Below the pieces are notes generated by a model that searched no databases, had not been told where the DNA came from, and was given only the letters and a program-made list of their open reading frames with translations. This document shows positions 25,821 through 34,156 of a stretch of 64,000 nt of DNA, in pieces. How positions within the stretch are numbered: the first letter of the stretch is position 1; the number at the start of each line of letters is the position of its first letter. Origin of the DNA: Lacisediminimonas profundi (GTDB taxonomy: Bacteria > Pseudomonadota > Gammaproteobacteria > Burkholderiales > Burkholderiaceae_D); NCBI RefSeq assembly GCF_008831265.1, contig NZ_VTTH01000001.1, positions 992,001 to 1,056,000 of the forward strand. The letters are read 5' to 3'. A program made the translations under genes and the position numbers.

Positions 25821-26147
25821 ATGAGCAGTCAGGAGTATTCGCCCAACGAGCCGGCGCGGGCCGAGGTGGACGCATGGACCGGGCCGGCGGTGCTGGAATT
25901 CGGCACCGGATGGTGCGGCCATTGCCGCGCGGCGCAGCCATTGATCGGCGATGCGTTTGCAGGCCACGAACAGGTCCGCCATGTGAAGGTCGAGGACGGC
26001 CGGGGCCGGGCGCTGGGGCGCTCCTTCCACGTCAAGCTGTGGCCGACGCTGGTATTCCTGAAAAATGGCGTGGAGGTCAATCGTGTCGTGCGGCCGCTCG
26101 ACGCGGACGAGGTGCGCCGCGGATTGGGGCTGATCGACGGCGCCTGA
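25821..26147 (+). CDS. Thioredoxin-like protein
   Basis: The 108-residue protein is a compact thioredoxin fold with the redox motif GTGWCGHCRAAQPLIG (WCGHC, residues about 31-35) and the cis-Pro loop KLWPTLVFLKNG. The CGHC centre is more oxidising than the thioredoxin CGPC and is like that of protein disulfide isomerases. There is no signal peptide, so it is cytoplasmic. An AGGAG site 6 bp before the ATG fixes the start. It is monocistronic, ending near a bidirectional terminator shared with the phasin gene. Confidence 0.88.
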   Translation: MSSQEYSPNEPARAEVDAWTGPAVLEFGTGWCGHCRAAQPLIGDAFAGHEQVRHVKVEDGRGRALGRSFHVKLWPTLVFLKNGVEVNRVVRPLDADEVRRGLGLIDGA

Positions 26148-26178
26148 CGTTAGTCGGCAGCCATCTGCTGCAGCAGGC

Positions 26179-26210
26179 AAAAAAAATCCCCGCCATCGGC
26201 GGGGATTTTT
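26179..26210. terminator. Bidirectional Rho-independent terminator
   Basis: The arms TCCCCGCC and GGCGGGGA with a 3-base loop are flanked by eight A on the left and five T on the right. It lies between the convergent thioredoxin-like and phasin genes and can serve both. Confidence 0.9.
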
Positions 26211-26261
26211 ACGAGGACCGGATTGAAGCGGTCCTGTTGCAGCGGTCCTGTTGCGACGGAC

Positions 26262-26828
26262 TTATTTCTTGGCGCTGCGGCCGCTCGCCTTGGCAGCGGC
26301 CTGCGTCATTTGCGCGGTCGCGCTGGCGATGTTGCCTTCCATTGCTTCGACCGCTTGCTTGGCGCTCTTGCTCAGTTGCTCGTAGCCGGCGCTGGCGTTG
26401 CCGATGGCTGACTTGAGGAAGGCGACCGCGTTCTCGGAACCAGCCGGTGCGTTCTTGCTGATTTCCTCGACCAGTGCCACGACCTTGTGGTTGGCGTCTG
26501 CGATCTGGGCTTCGGTAGCCTTGGTGAATTCAGCCTGCAGGCTGGATGCGATGGTGGCCAGGTGACGGCCATAAGCCAGCGCTTTTTCGGCATTCGGCTG
26601 CGCCTGGGCAGTGGTCAGCGAGAAGAACGACTGGGGATCCTTGGCAGCCAGCAGTTGCTGCACGGCGGCGGTCGATTCTTCCAGGGAAGTCTTGGCGACG
26701 GTCAGGTTCAGTTCAATGAACTTCTCGACACCTTCAAAAGTGCGGGTAGTCAGGTTGGTCATCAATGCAAGCGTGGCTTCCATCTGCGAGCGGGTGGCAT
26801 TTGACAGCTGTTCTTGATACGAAAGCAT
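26262..26828 (-). CDS. phaP: Phasin (polyhydroxyalkanoate granule-associated protein)
   Basis: This 188-residue, Ala-rich, helical protein has the phasin_2 pattern. It starts MLSYQEQLSNATRSQMEATL and has long amphipathic helices (TTRTFEGVEKFIELNLTVAKTSLEES, KALAYGRHLATIASSLQAEF). The tail AAAKASGRSAKK is typical of PhaP proteins. Phasins coat PHA granules and control their number and size. Its presence implies PHA synthesis in this organism. Regulation by PhaR is expected from the family; a TGC-AGT-GCA dyad at 26899-26913 upstream of the start is a weak candidate site. Confidence 0.92.
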   Translation of the reverse strand: MLSYQEQLSNATRSQMEATLALMTNLTTRTFEGVEKFIELNLTVAKTSLEESTAAVQQLLAAKDPQSFFSLTTAQAQPNAEKALAYGRHLATIASSLQAEFTKATEAQIADANHKVVALVEEISKNAPAGSENAVAFLKSAIGNASAGYEQLSKSAKQAVEAMEGNIASATAQMTQAAAKASGRSAKK

Positions 26829-27079
26829 GGGTTTCTCCTGATGAGTGATGCCTGGTAAAGCGGGGTGGGGCTGCCTTCACCCGGAAATTTCCCAAGGCTT
26901 GTGCAGTGCAACATGGCTCATTCTAAGGGCTGATTGCGGTATGTCAAGCGCTTTATTTTGCGCTGCATCAAAGGTATGTGTTTCAGGCATTGCAGGGCTT
27001 GTATTGCGCTGGCGGGGCAAGGCGGCGAGTGCTGTGAGCCAGCGTGCTAAACTTTTTCGTCAACTTCCACGGTCCGCCA

Positions 27080-28009
27080 TTGAAAGCCTTTTACAGCGAT
27101 CACTTCGTCCTGCCGCTTCCGGCGGGCCACCGTTTCCCGATGGAGAAGTACCGGCTGATTCGCGAGGCAGCGCAGGCTGCCGACCCGTCCATGCAATTTT
27201 GCGAAGCGCCGCGAGCCAGCGATGGCGAATTGGCCCTGGCGCATCATCCTCGTTACATCCAGGCCGTTTCGGAAGGGCTGTTGTCGGAACGCGAACAAAA
27301 GCAGATCGGTTTTCCCTGGTCGGTGCAAATGTCCGAGCGCTCGCGCAGGTCGGCTGGCGCCACCATCGCCGCCTGCCGGGCCGCACTCGAAGACGGAATC
27401 TCGTTCAACCTGGCAGGCGGTACCCATCACGCTTTTTCCGATCATGGCGAAGGCTTTTGCGTGTTCAATGATGCGGCGGTCGCGTCGCGCCTGATGCAGG
27501 CCGAACGAAGGGTGCGTGAAGTAGCCATCGTCGATCTTGATGTGCACCAGGGGAATGGCACGGCGGCCATCCTGGCGGCGGACGATTCGATATTCACCTT
27601 GTCGCTGCATGGCGAAAACAATTACCCCTTCAGCAAGGAGCGTAGCGACCTGGACATGCCGCTGCCCGACGGGGCAGGCGACGGCGTCTACCTCGCTGCG
27701 CTGGACGACGCGCTGGCGCAGATGTTTGCGCGTTTCTCGCCGCAACTGATTGTCTACCTGGCCGGCGCCGACCCGCATGAGGGTGACCGCTTGGGCCGCC
27801 TGAAACTGACGCTGGATGGCCTGGCCGAACGCGACCGGCGTGTATTCTCCGCGGCACATGAGCGGGGAATTGCCGTTGCAGTTACGATGGCGGGCGGCTA
27901 CGGCAGGCACATCGCCGACACCGTTTCCGTGCATGCCCGAACCATTGCCATGGCTGCCCGCTTCGCAGCGCTGCCGTGGCCACTCCCAGGAACTGTTCAA
28001 GCCCGATGA
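27080..28009 (+). CDS. Histone-deacetylase-family zinc amidohydrolase
   Basis: From a TTG at 27080 the product is 309 residues, beginning KAFYSDHFVLPLPAGHRFP after the start residue. This is the usual family start; a GTG at 27044 would add 12 residues. Zinc and catalytic motifs are NLAGGTHHAFSDHGEGFC (tandem His), VAIVDLDVHQGNGTAAIL (Asp and His ligands) and YLAGADPHEGDRLGRL (third Asp ligand). Bacterial members deacetylate acetylpolyamines, acetoin-related or acyl-lysine substrates. The stop overlaps the start of a DMT-family exporter gene (ATGA), so the pair is translationally coupled, which suggests that the exporter handles a product or substrate. Confidence 0.87.
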   Translation: MKAFYSDHFVLPLPAGHRFPMEKYRLIREAAQAADPSMQFCEAPRASDGELALAHHPRYIQAVSEGLLSEREQKQIGFPWSVQMSERSRRSAGATIAACRAALEDGISFNLAGGTHHAFSDHGEGFCVFNDAAVASRLMQAERRVREVAIVDLDVHQGNGTAAILAADDSIFTLSLHGENNYPFSKERSDLDMPLPDGAGDGVYLAALDDALAQMFARFSPQLIVYLAGADPHEGDRLGRLKLTLDGLAERDRRVFSAAHERGIAVAVTMAGGYGRHIADTVSVHARTIAMAARFAALPWPLPGTVQAR

Positions 28010-28914
28010 CTTCTCCTTCAGCCAACGCGACCGCCAGCACTGCATCCTCGCACTGGATCGCAGTCATGCCCTTCGTGTTTGTCATACTGTGGAGCACCGG
28101 ATTCATCGTCGGCAAGTTTGGCCTGCCCTATGCGCCACCACTGACTTTCCTGCTGTTGCGCTTCATTGGCTTGCTGGTGGTGCTGGTGCCGCTGGTATTG
28201 CTGGTGCGCGCCCCCTGGCCAACAGGCAAAATCTGGCATATCGCGCTGGCCGGGGTCCTGCTGCAGACCTTCTACATTGGCGGCGTCTGGACCGCGATCA
28301 ACCTGGGCATGCCGGCAGGCCTGGTGGCACTGATCGTCGGAATGCAGCCGATACTCACCGCGTTCGCGGCACCGCTGGTGGGCGAGTCCTTGCGGGCGCG
28401 GCAGTGGGTCGGCTTGGTGCTCGGCTTGTGCGGCGTGGCGCTGGTGGTCTCGAACAAGGTCAGCCTGATCGGCCTGAGCGCAGCCAGCATCGGACTGTCC
28501 TTGATGGCGCTGGTTTCGATCACCGTCGGCACCTTGTACCAGAAGCGATTTTGTCCGCGCTTCGACCTGCGCACCGGCACCGTGATCCAGTTCGCGGCGG
28601 CCACGGTGGTCGTGCTGCCATTGGCCATCGTATTCGAGGACCTGACGCCGGCCTTTGCGCAGGTGCACTGGACGCCAGCATTCCTGGGCGCCTTGCTGTG
28701 GTCGGTGCTGGGCTTGTCGATCGGCGCGGCATTCCTGCTGTTTGCGCTGATCCGGCGCCATGCGGCCACCAGCGTCACCAGTTACTTCTATCTCACGCCG
28801 CCAGTCACGGCCATCATGGCCTGGCTGATGTTTGGCGAGACTTTCAGCCTCATCGGGGCTGCGGGCATGGTGCTCGCCGTCACGGGCGTATTTTTTGTCG
28901 TCAGAAAATCATGA
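28006..28914 (+). CDS. EamA/DMT superfamily transporter
   Basis: The 302-residue protein has ten predicted membrane helices in two EamA repeats. Examples are PFVFVILWSTGFIVGKFGL at the start of repeat one and SIGLSLMALVSITVGTLYQK opening repeat two, with the C-terminal FGETFSLIGAAGMVLAVTGVFF. The family exports amino acids, nucleosides or metabolites. Its ATG overlaps the stop of the histone-deacetylase-like gene (28006-28009). The next gene, a nitroreductase, starts about 40 bp later on the same strand. Substrate unknown. Confidence 0.88.
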   Translation: MTSPSANATASTASSHWIAVMPFVFVILWSTGFIVGKFGLPYAPPLTFLLLRFIGLLVVLVPLVLLVRAPWPTGKIWHIALAGVLLQTFYIGGVWTAINLGMPAGLVALIVGMQPILTAFAAPLVGESLRARQWVGLVLGLCGVALVVSNKVSLIGLSAASIGLSLMALVSITVGTLYQKRFCPRFDLRTGTVIQFAAATVVVLPLAIVFEDLTPAFAQVHWTPAFLGALLWSVLGLSIGAAFLLFALIRRHAATSVTSYFYLTPPVTAIMAWLMFGETFSLIGAAGMVLAVTGVFFVVRKS

Positions 28915-28954
28915 AGCCATTTCCAAGAACCCGAGGAACGCCAGGAACCAACAG

Positions 28955-29650
28955 ATGATTGAATCCGAATCCCAGAAAATCGTAGATCAGGCGATCGTCT
29001 CGCGCCGCTCGATTCGCGCCTTCCTGCCCACCCCGGTGGAGCGCGAAGACATCGAAGCCATCTTGCACGTTGCCGCGCGGGCGCCGTCAGGCACCAATAT
29101 CCAGCCCTGGAAGGTGTATGTGCTGACCGGGGCCAGCAAGCAGCGCTTGGTTGACAGCCTGATGTCGGTCTACCTCGATCCCGAACGGGCCGCCGCGCAC
29201 AAGGAGGAGTATCACTACTACCCGGTGAAATGGTTCTCGCCCTACATCGACCGGCGCCGCAAGGTAGGCTGGGACCTGTACGCGCTGTTGAACCTGACCC
29301 GCGACAACAAGGAAGGCATGCGCGCGCAGCATGCCCGCAACTACAAATTTTTCGATGCGCCGGTAGGCATGATCTTCACGGTCGACCGGGCGCTGGAAAA
29401 GGGCTCGTTCCTGGACTACGGCATGTTCCTGGAAAACATCATGATTGCGGCGCGCGGACGTGGGCTCGACACCTGCCCACAGGCGGCATTCACCCATTAC
29501 CACCGGATCGTCAGCGAGGAACTGCAACTGCCCGACAACGAGGCGGTGGTATGCGGCATGTCGCTTGGCTATGCCGACGAGTCGAAAATCGAAAATTCGC
29601 TGATTTCGGAACGAGAGCCGGTATCCGGATTCACCCGTTTCCTTGATTGA
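28955..29650 (+). CDS. Nitroreductase family FMN oxidoreductase
   Basis: This 231-residue protein begins with the nitroreductase FMN-phosphate motif SRRSIRAFLPTPVEREDIE and continues with AARAPSGTNIQPWKVYVL and the late GLDTCPQAAFTHY and GMSLGYADESKIENSLISER. Homodimeric relatives reduce nitroaromatics, quinones or enones with NAD(P)H, or act in cofactor chemistry. The ATG at 28955 has AGGA about 9 bp upstream. It is the third gene of a run with the HDAC-like enzyme and DMT exporter. A common role is possible but not shown by the sequence. Confidence 0.9.
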   Translation: MIESESQKIVDQAIVSRRSIRAFLPTPVEREDIEAILHVAARAPSGTNIQPWKVYVLTGASKQRLVDSLMSVYLDPERAAAHKEEYHYYPVKWFSPYIDRRRKVGWDLYALLNLTRDNKEGMRAQHARNYKFFDAPVGMIFTVDRALEKGSFLDYGMFLENIMIAARGRGLDTCPQAAFTHYHRIVSEELQLPDNEAVVCGMSLGYADESKIENSLISEREPVSGFTRFLD

Positions 29651-29839
29651 GCGTGGTTTGAGCGTGGTGACCTTGCTTGCTGGCCGGTGCACCCGGGCTG
29701 GCATGGTCGCCGTCGCATTCCCTGCCACAAGCCAGCCTTGCGGCAGGTGAAACACCCGCCGGTGTCTCCCCCCTCCCACGTTTTCTTTGATTCCCGGTAA
29801 GAAAATTAATTAAAGGTCTTTCCTAACTCCCTAATTCTC

Positions 29840-29867
29840 TTGCAGATTTTCACTATTTTGCTACACT
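29840..29867 (+). promoter_or_regulatory. Predicted sigma-70 promoter of the D,D-endopeptidase gene
   Basis: TTGCAG (29840-29845) and TACACT (29862-29867) are separated by 16 bp and lie about 40 bp upstream of the ATG at 29907, within an AT-rich patch. Confidence 0.55.
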
Positions 29868-29906
29868 GCAAGGACTTTACAACAGGCATCATCCAGGGAG
29901 TAAGCG

Positions 29907-31007
29907 ATGCTCAAAGCGGCACTTGGCGTGCTTTTTTCTTTTGTGGCTTTGGTCGTCTTCCCGCCAGTTGCCCATGCGGCCGACACTTCCACTGCTGCGC
30001 GATCCGCGAAGCACAAGGCACAACCCAAAAAAGCAAGTGGCACCCGCGCAGTCAAGCGGAGCAAGGCCAAACGGCGTGCCGCTGCGACCACCAAGGCAAC
30101 TGCGAAGCCGGTCCGTTCCAGCGCTGTCCGGCGCAAGGGCAATTTCCAGCGTGTTGGCTATTCGCCTGCCATCAACAACGCGCCGGCCCAGCTGACAGCC
30201 GGCGACATCGCCGGCCTGCACCTGACCCGCGATCCGCTTGAACTCAAGTCCAACGTCGCCCTGGTCATTGACCAGAACACCTCGGACGTCCTGCTCGACA
30301 AGAACGCCTCGGTTGCGCTGCCGATCGCGTCGATCACCAAGCTGATGACAGCGCTGGTGGTGGTCGAAGCCAACCAGCGCATGGATGAATTGCTGACCGT
30401 GACCGACGCCGACGTCGACCGCGAAAAATTCAGTCACTCGCGCCTGCGCGTCGGTTCGCAACTGACCCGTGCCGACATGCTCCACATTGCCTTGATGAGT
30501 TCCGAAAACCGGGCGGCATCCGCACTTGGGCGCCACTATCCGGGCGGCATCGGCACATTTGTCGCGGCAATGAATGCGAAAGCACGGCAACTGGGCATGA
30601 GCAGCACCCGTTACGTCGACTCCACCGGCCTGTCCAGCGGCAACGTCTCCAGCGCACGCGATCTTGCCAAGCTGGTGGTTGCGTCTTACCAGCATCCGGT
30701 CATTCGCGAGTATTCGACCGATCAGAAATACGTGGTCGAGCCGGGCGCCGGCGTGCTGCACTACAAGAACTCCAACTACCTGGTCGATAATTCCGACTGG
30801 AACATCGGTCTGCAGAAGACGGGCTACATCGCCGAAGCCGGGCGCTGCCTGGTGATGCAGGCCAAGATCGAGGGGCGGGCAGTGGTGATGATCTTCCTCG
30901 ACTCCAAGGGCAAGCTGTCGCGCATTGCCGACGCCTCGCGCGTGCGGCGCTGGATCGAATCAAACAGACCGTTCCTGAGTTCCAGGATAGTGGCGCAGCA
31001 GGGCTGA
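29907..31007 (+). CDS. pbpG: D-alanyl-D-alanine endopeptidase (PBP7-like)
   Basis: The 366-residue precursor has a signal peptide (LGVLFSFVALVVFPPVAHA), a very basic linker at residues about 35-80 (repeated Lys/Arg/Ala), and then a peptidase S11 domain. Active-site motifs are SITK (S142, K145), SEN (S199-N201) and KTG (K304-G306). The enzyme cleaves D-Ala-mDAP cross-links in peptidoglycan in the periplasm. The basic linker may hold it at anionic wall or lipid surfaces. It is monocistronic with a predicted promoter upstream and a strong bidirectional terminator after it. The usual PBP7 is slightly shorter, so the linker is the distinguishing feature. Confidence 0.92.
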   Translation: MLKAALGVLFSFVALVVFPPVAHAADTSTAARSAKHKAQPKKASGTRAVKRSKAKRRAAATTKATAKPVRSSAVRRKGNFQRVGYSPAINNAPAQLTAGDIAGLHLTRDPLELKSNVALVIDQNTSDVLLDKNASVALPIASITKLMTALVVVEANQRMDELLTVTDADVDREKFSHSRLRVGSQLTRADMLHIALMSSENRAASALGRHYPGGIGTFVAAMNAKARQLGMSSTRYVDSTGLSSGNVSSARDLAKLVVASYQHPVIREYSTDQKYVVEPGAGVLHYKNSNYLVDNSDWNIGLQKTGYIAEAGRCLVMQAKIEGRAVVMIFLDSKGKLSRIADASRVRRWIESNRPFLSSRIVAQQG

Positions 31008-31022
31008 TTGCTGGCTACGGAC

Positions 31023-31052
31023 AAAAAAGGCGATCGCTTGATCGCCTTTTTT
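31023..31052. terminator. Bidirectional Rho-independent terminator
   Basis: The arms AAAAAAGGCGATC and GATCGCCTTTTTT pair perfectly around a GCTT loop. It sits between the convergent endopeptidase and TSUP exporter genes. Confidence 0.93.
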
Positions 31053-31104
31053 CATTTGTGGCAGGCTCCGCTCACGGAGATGCCGGGCTTGCGCTGCAGC
31101 TTGC

Positions 31105-31842
31105 TCAGCGAATGCCGTGGAGCACCGTGTAGATTCCCAGCGCCACTATCGCGATGAAGAAGCAGCGGCGGAACACGACTGCGCTCACCCGGTCGCGCAA
31201 GCGCTGTCCGATCATCATCCCCACCATTGCTGGCAGCAGCGCCATGGCCGATGTGCCCGCTACCGTGGGATGGTACTTGCCGGCCCATGCCAGCGCCAGC
31301 GCGGTCGCCAGCGACATGACTGAAAAGATCAGGCCCATCGCCTGTATCGTTTCATCCTTGGACAGTCCGAGCGCGCCGACGTAGGGAACTGCTGTCACCC
31401 CCAGTCCAGTCGATCCGTACAACACGCCGGTGACCACGCCTGTCAGCGGTGACAGCCGGGCCTCCCAGCGAGGGGCGACGGTGAACTGCACATTCGTCAG
31501 GCCGAGCACGCCGTAGCCGGTCAGCACCAGCCCCAGCATCACCGTGGCGAACTCGCCGTCGATCAGCAGTCGCACGCCGATGAAGGCGCCGATGAACAGG
31601 CATGCCAGCAAGCTCAGGAATCGGCGGATCAGGTGAACGAAACGCGGGCCCGACACCAATTGCCACAGGTTGGTGATGACGGTCGGCATGATCAGCATCG
31701 TGACCGCTTCGGGGGTGCCGATCCTGAATGTGAGCAGGCCGATTGCGACCGTCGGCAGGCCCAGGCCGATGAAGCCTTTCACCGTGCCGGCCAGGATGAA
31801 AATCACGGCGATGAATGCCAGCGTGCTTACCGGGTAGTCCAT
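31105..31842 (-). CDS. TSUP (TauE/SafE) family membrane transporter
   Basis: This 245-residue protein has about eight membrane helices with the TauE/SafE repeat pattern: GFIGLGLPTVAIGLLTFRIG in the first half and GVVTGVLYGSTGLGVTAVPYVGALGL in the second. Family members move sulfite, sulfoacetate, sulfolactate or other small anions, commonly beside organosulfur catabolic genes. It is the distal gene of the run that starts with a di-iron oxidase-like protein, 144 bp after the last ferredoxin gene, so it may be co-transcribed. Its presence is the main hint that a sulfonate or carboxylate anion is released or handled by this operon. Confidence 0.87.
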   Translation of the reverse strand: MDYPVSTLAFIAVIFILAGTVKGFIGLGLPTVAIGLLTFRIGTPEAVTMLIMPTVITNLWQLVSGPRFVHLIRRFLSLLACLFIGAFIGVRLLIDGEFATVMLGLVLTGYGVLGLTNVQFTVAPRWEARLSPLTGVVTGVLYGSTGLGVTAVPYVGALGLSKDETIQAMGLIFSVMSLATALALAWAGKYHPTVAGTSAMALLPAMVGMMIGQRLRDRVSAVVFRRCFFIAIVALGIYTVLHGIR

Positions 31843-31986
31843 GGTTATCGATGTCGGTGGTGGCCGCTCGTTCCTGCTACGGCCATTTGCTTCGTTGTGG
31901 TCAGTCCCAGGCAGCTTGCTGTCCGCTTGTTCCCGGCATTTTGCCCGCCTGTTGCCACGTCATGACCCCGTGCCGGGGTAACGCCC

Positions 31987-32352
31987 TTATCGGGCGTTCT
32001 TGGTGGGGTCCCAGGATACGCTGATGCTGCCCTTGACCACGAAGGTCTGGCACGCCATCCGGAAGCCGTTCTCGAAATCGGCCTCGGTCAGGTGCTTGCG
32101 TTCCTTGTCCTTCACCGCGTCCAGATTGTCGCGGCCTTCCTCGATCTTGCATCGGCAAGTGCCGCACAGGCCGCCGCCGCATTTGAATGGTATCCCGCCC
32201 TTCTCGCGCAGGGAGACGCGCAGCAGATTGCTATTTTCGGGGGCGGTGACAACCTTTCCTCCGTTGGTTACGAACCTTACTTCTATCATCGACTTTTCCG
32301 GTGTTTTGGTGGCCGTGCCAGCACGGCCGTCCATTGTTGCTGACGTGGTCAT
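31987..32352 (-). CDS. [2Fe-2S] plant-type ferredoxin
   Basis: The 121-residue protein (alternative start at 32289, giving 100 residues) has cluster ligands C58, C63, C66 and C101 in KCGGGLCGTCRCKIEEG and FRMACQTFVV, the plant-type CX4CX2C...C arrangement. Its N-terminal 21 residues are flexible (Thr/Ala/Gly/Lys). It would carry one electron, probably to the oxygenase-like enzyme encoded upstream. The gene overlaps the 99-residue unknown gene by 4 bp (ATGA), which ties the two. It is one of three [2Fe-2S] proteins in the operon. Confidence 0.9.
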   Translation of the reverse strand: MTTSATMDGRAGTATKTPEKSMIEVRFVTNGGKVVTAPENSNLLRVSLREKGGIPFKCGGGLCGTCRCKIEEGRDNLDAVKDKERKHLTEADFENGFRMACQTFVVKGSISVSWDPTKNAR

Positions 32353-32648
32353 GCGCGTACCAGTTCCGTTTCCAGCTTGCCGAAGTTGGTCAGGCTGCGC
32401 AGTTCCGCGCGCGCTTCCTCTATCGTGCCAAAGCGGGGCAGGAACTTGGACGGCACATAGTTGATGGTTGCCGACTCGGTCTCGTCAGTGACCTTCACCT
32501 TCACTTCATGGTCCAGTTCCGCGATCACGAAGTGTGCTTTCTTCTTGCCGAAGAAAACATAGTCCCACGCTTCCAGCAGCTTCATGTCCTCCGGCTGCGC
32601 GGCTTCAGTCCTGAATTGCCCGCTCTTGCTGATCATTATCACGTACAT
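32349..32648 (-). CDS. Uncharacterised 99-residue protein in the ferredoxin operon
   Basis: I do not recognise this protein. It starts MYVIMISKSGQFRTEAAQPE and contains WDYVFFGKKKAHFVIAELD, KVKVTDETESATINYVPSKFL and FGTIEEARAELRSL. It is soluble and mixed alpha/beta, with no cysteine, no signal peptide and no membrane segment. It lies between two ferredoxin genes and overlaps the second by 4 bp, so it is very likely made together with them. A small accessory or coupling subunit of an oxygenase, such as the effector proteins of multicomponent monooxygenases, is possible but is only inference. Confidence 0.8.
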   Translation of the reverse strand: MYVIMISKSGQFRTEAAQPEDMKLLEAWDYVFFGKKKAHFVIAELDHEVKVKVTDETESATINYVPSKFLPRFGTIEEARAELRSLTNFGKLETELVRA

Positions 32649-32698
32649 GCTTGTTCTCTTGCGAGGATGGATGGGTATTGGATGCGGCGGCCTTGATG

Positions 32699-33025
32699 CT
32701 ACTTGGCGGCCTGCGCCGCCAGCGCCGGATCGATGCCGTCCTGGCTCAGTTCTATGTCATGCGACAGCCACAGCTGGCAAGCCAGCCGGTAGCCCTTTTC
32801 GAGATGCGCGCCCAGCTGCTTCTTTTCCTTCCAGTTTGGCGCCGGCAGGTGTTCGCCTCCCTGCAGGATGATACAGGCGCACTTGGCACACTTGCCCATG
32901 CCGCATCCATAGGACAGGTGCGGGAAGGGAAATTTCTTGATGCCGGCGGAAACGACCAGGTTGCCGTCGTCCTTGATCTCGCCCTCGTGCGGCTGGCCGT
33001 TCTTGTGCAATATGACTTTTGGCAT
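32699..33025 (-). CDS. [2Fe-2S] ferredoxin
   Basis: This 108-residue protein has ligands C41, C46, C49 and C83 (SYGCGMGKCAKCACIILQGG and RLACQLWLSHD), again CX4CX2C...C but with a different, Lys-rich surround and an extra Cys at 51. The extended PNWKEKKQLGAHLEKGYR segment is typical of ferredoxins found with ring-hydroxylating or related oxygenases. It follows the reductase gene by 39 bp and precedes the unknown 99-residue gene. Two ferredoxins plus a ferredoxin-fused reductase in one operon suggest a branched or two-step electron supply. Confidence 0.9.
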   Translation of the reverse strand: MPKVILHKNGQPHEGEIKDDGNLVVSAGIKKFPFPHLSYGCGMGKCAKCACIILQGGEHLPAPNWKEKKQLGAHLEKGYRLACQLWLSHDIELSQDGIDPALAAQAAK

Positions 33026-33064
33026 TGCGTTCTCTGCTCCTGCTGTTCTTGCTGTCCTGGCCGC

Positions 33065-34084
33065 TCAGGCGGCCTGCTCTTGCTCGACCGGTTCAAGCTG
33101 ATGGGCGAAGTTGAAGGTGTCGGCGTAGAGGTGATCGATGCTGGCGCCGCGCACGATGAAGGCGCTCTTGGCCTGGTGCACCATTTCAGGTGCGCCGCAC
33201 AGGTAGATCGCATGTTCGGACAGGTCATCGAAGTCCATCGCGATCGCATCTTGCACGTGCCCGCGCCGGCCCTGCCATTGTGCGCCTGCGCGCGACAGCA
33301 CCGGCACGAACTGGAATTCATAAAGCCGCTCGCGCCACGAGGCCAGTTCGTCGGCCAGCCACAGCTCCGCCTCGGACCGCATGCCCCAGTAAAGCCATAC
33401 CGGAGGACAGTCCGGATCGTCCAGCAGCGACTGCAGGATGGCACGGATCGGTGCGATGCCGGTACCGGTCGCGACCATCAGCAAGGGGCGGTAATCTTCA
33501 CGGTGCAAGTGGAAGGAACCGAGCGGCAGTTCGACATCCAGCGTTTGTCCCGGCTGTGCCTGCGACAACTGGCTCTCGGTGAACTGGCCGCCGGGCACCC
33601 GCTTGACGTGGAAGTCTAGCTGCCTGCCGTCGGGTGCGCTGGCCATGGAAAAACTGCGCGTGCTGCCGTCGCCCAGATGGACATTCATGTACTGGCCCGG
33701 CAGGAAGGGCACCGGCTCCGGCGTTTCCAGCACCAGGTGCAACACGCTGTCGGTGACGGCGGTGATGGCCTTGATGCTGGCGCTCGTGCGCTGGACCTCG
33801 GGCAGGGCGTCGGCGGTACGGCCCGGCGCGATCACCAGGTCGCTTTGCGGCCGTGCCTGGCATGCCAGCGCATAGCCCTCCGCCTCTTCTTCCGGTGTCA
33901 GGCCGAACGGCTGCTCTTCATAGGCGACGTTGCCCTGGAGCAGACGAATGCGGCAGGTGCCACAGCCGCCCATGGTGCAGTCGTGCGGCAGATTCAGGTC
34001 TGCTCGCAATGCTGCCTGCAGCACTGTCTCGTCACTGTTGACTGTGAAGGACTCGCCGCTTTCAAGTTGAACCTGGTAAGACAT
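33065..34084 (-). CDS. Ferredoxin-fused flavoprotein reductase (oxygenase reductase type)
   Basis: The 339-residue protein joins an N-terminal [2Fe-2S] domain (C36, C41, C44, C75) to an FAD domain (RSFSMASAP, the RxYS-like FAD motif, with VLETPEPVPFLPGQYMNV before it) and an NAD(P)H domain (MVATGTGIAPIRAILQSL, WGMRSEAELW, YLCGAPEMV). This is the classical layout of phenol hydroxylase, benzoate dioxygenase and toluene monooxygenase reductases. It would pass electrons from NAD(P)H to the ferredoxins encoded downstream. It follows the GlcG-like gene by about 70 bp. Its partner in the operon is probably the di-iron oxidase-like protein at 36241-36963, as no Rieske or methane-monooxygenase-type oxygenase is present. 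Confidence 0.92.
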   Translation of the reverse strand: MSYQVQLESGESFTVNSDETVLQAALRADLNLPHDCTMGGCGTCRIRLLQGNVAYEEQPFGLTPEEEAEGYALACQARPQSDLVIAPGRTADALPEVQRTSASIKAITAVTDSVLHLVLETPEPVPFLPGQYMNVHLGDGSTRSFSMASAPDGRQLDFHVKRVPGGQFTESQLSQAQPGQTLDVELPLGSFHLHREDYRPLLMVATGTGIAPIRAILQSLLDDPDCPPVWLYWGMRSEAELWLADELASWRERLYEFQFVPVLSRAGAQWQGRRGHVQDAIAMDFDDLSEHAIYLCGAPEMVHQAKSAFIVRGASIDHLYADTFNFAHQLEPVEQEQAA

Positions 34085-34156
34085 GTGTTGCCCTTGCTAT
34101 GGTTGATGCCGGGAACGCTTGTTTCTGCTTGCTGCTGCTTGTATTTGTTTCTGCTG

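Noticed and set aside
26899-26913. TTGTGCAGTGCAACA as a PhaR operator upstream of the phasin gene
   Set aside because: Only the inner TGC-AGT-GCA core is symmetric, and I cannot compare it with a firm consensus; mentioned under the phasin entry but not called as a site.
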